From assembly GCA_900555065.1 (NCBI GenBank), contig USJY01000074.1, positions 1-6,790 on the forward strand: a stretch of DNA of 6,790 nt. The letters run 5' to 3'. Source of the DNA: an uncultured Eubacteriales bacterium (GTDB taxonomy: Bacteria > Bacillota > Clostridia > Oscillospirales > UMGS1783). Position numbers and translations under genes: made by a program. Shown here piece by piece: positions 6,045 through 6,790 of this stretch; position 1 is the first letter of the stretch; each line of letters begins with the position of its first letter. A model generated the notes under the pieces. It ran no database searches. It was not told the origin of the DNA and was given only the letters and a program-made list of their open reading frames with translations.

Positions 6045-6790
6045 TTGACTTTGGCAGAACTGTTAAAGGATGTAAAAATTACAGCGGTCCAGTATCCCGG
6101 CGCGGGCCGCCGGGAGAGCTGGCAGGACAGTATGATCGGAACGCTTCCGGGCGGGGATATTCGCGCGGTCGCAACAGACCCGGAGGATGCGGTCCGGAAC
6201 GGCCTGTTCCTGTGCGCAAGCCAGGATCCGGAACAGATCCGCGCACAGGTGTCGGCCGCACAGGCTGCAGGCGCCCGCTGCGCGCTGGTCGCGGAGTTCA
6301 CGGAGCGGGATATATTGCAGCTTCGCTGTGCGGATATGCGGCAGGCAACGGCCTTTGTCTTCGCCAATTTCCACGGCAATCCACAGAAGAAGCTCCGGGT
6401 CATCGGCGTGACCGGTACAAATGGCAAGACGACGACCACGACGCTCATCCGGCATATTCTGCGCTCACTGGACAGGTCGTGCGGCCTGATCGGCACCAAC
6501 GGCGACGCAGTGGGCGCGAACCCGAGCAGTACGGGTTATACTACGCCGATCCCGCAGATTTTGTTTGCCGAGATGGCGCGGGCTGTGGAAAGCGGCTGCG
6601 AGTTTCTTGTCATGGAGGCGTCGTCTCATTCGCTGGCGCAGAAACGGGTGGAGCCCATCCGCTTTGAACTCGCCGTATTTACAAACCTCACCCGCGACCA
6701 CTTGGATTATCACGGGAGCATGGAGGCATATCTGGAGGCAAAGAAAAGGCTGTTTGTGCAGGCCGACCGGGGCGTCGTCAATATTGACGA
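6045..6790 (+). CDS. murE: UDP-MurNAc-tripeptide synthetase MurE, partial
   Basis: MurE is a cytoplasmic ATP-dependent Mur ligase that adds the third residue (meso-diaminopimelate or lysine) to UDP-MurNAc-L-Ala-D-Glu. The window holds the first 248 residues of a family of about 480-500; the frame is open to the end. The TTG at 6045 is preceded by GGAG (6032-6035) 9 bases upstream, and its product MTLAELLKDV resembles the usual MurE N-terminus. The ATP-binding loop is T123-G-T-N-G-K-T129. The family motifs STGYTTP (162-168), MEASSHSL (190-197) and VFTNLTRDHLDYHG (211-224) follow. The residues that choose DAP or lysine lie beyond the window. The N-terminal substrate-binding domain (1-115) is less typical: the usual DSR motif reads ATDPEDAVRNGLFLC (43-57). 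The gene follows the PBP after 28 bases and is probably co-transcribed with it. Confidence 0.95.
   Translation, partial: MTLAELLKDVKITAVQYPGAGRRESWQDSMIGTLPGGDIRAVATDPEDAVRNGLFLCASQDPEQIRAQVSAAQAAGARCALVAEFTERDILQLRCADMRQATAFVFANFHGNPQKKLRVIGVTGTNGKTTTTTLIRHILRSLDRSCGLIGTNGDAVGANPSSTGYTTPIPQILFAEMARAVESGCEFLVMEASSHSLAQKRVEPIRFELAVFTNLTRDHLDYHGSMEAYLEAKKRLFVQADRGVVNID

Noticed and set aside
3968..6499. An 843-residue minus-strand open frame opposite the PBP and murE.
   Set aside because: It is the GC-driven antisense shadow of two clear plus-strand genes and shows no recognisable domain.

Overview
The window carries the start of a division and cell wall (dcw) gene cluster of a Gram-positive, Clostridia-like bacterium. 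The order mraZ, rsmH, ftsL, a class B penicillin-binding protein with C-terminal PASTA domains, then murE, all on the plus strand, is the usual Bacillota order. Moderately GC-rich DNA, strong AGGAGG-type ribosome binding sites, a TTG start for murE and a SpoVD-like PBP fit a high-GC clostridial relative. I cannot name the genus from sequence alone.

Layout. Bases 1-602 hold no gene I can support. Bases 40-350 are unusually rich in perfect or near-perfect inverted repeats and could be a structured RNA, a degenerate mobile repeat, or a complex terminator. A minus-strand gene at 603-1472 encodes a 289-residue protein with two DUF11-type (TIGR01451) beta-sandwich repeats and no visible signal peptide or anchor. 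It is divergent from the dcw genes. The intergenic space at 1473-1855 holds a perfect 24-bp palindrome flanked by T7 on both sides, a good sigma-A-type promoter (1745-1772), and a run of five 10-bp units (1771-1820), mostly with a GTGG core, that looks like the MraZ autoregulatory operator.

The plus-strand genes form one likely operon: mraZ (1856-2275), rsmH (2277-3221), ftsL (3245-3658), the PASTA PBP (3800-6016) and the first 248 codons of murE (6045 to the window end). MraZ probably represses the whole cluster. RsmH methylates 16S rRNA. FtsL and the PBP act together in the septal synthase complex at the membrane. MurE adds the third stem-peptide residue to the cytoplasmic peptidoglycan precursor. 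The only long gap in the run is the 141 bases between ftsL and the PBP start. It contains a terminator-like hairpin and a possible promoter, so the PBP and murE may be partly uncoupled from mraZ-ftsL.

I found no CRISPR array, insertion sequence, tRNA or rRNA. Most of the window is ordinary core genome. The points worth a second look are the structured block on the left, the unanchored DUF11 protein, the mraZ operator array, the ftsL-PBP leader, and an atypical N-terminal domain in MurE.
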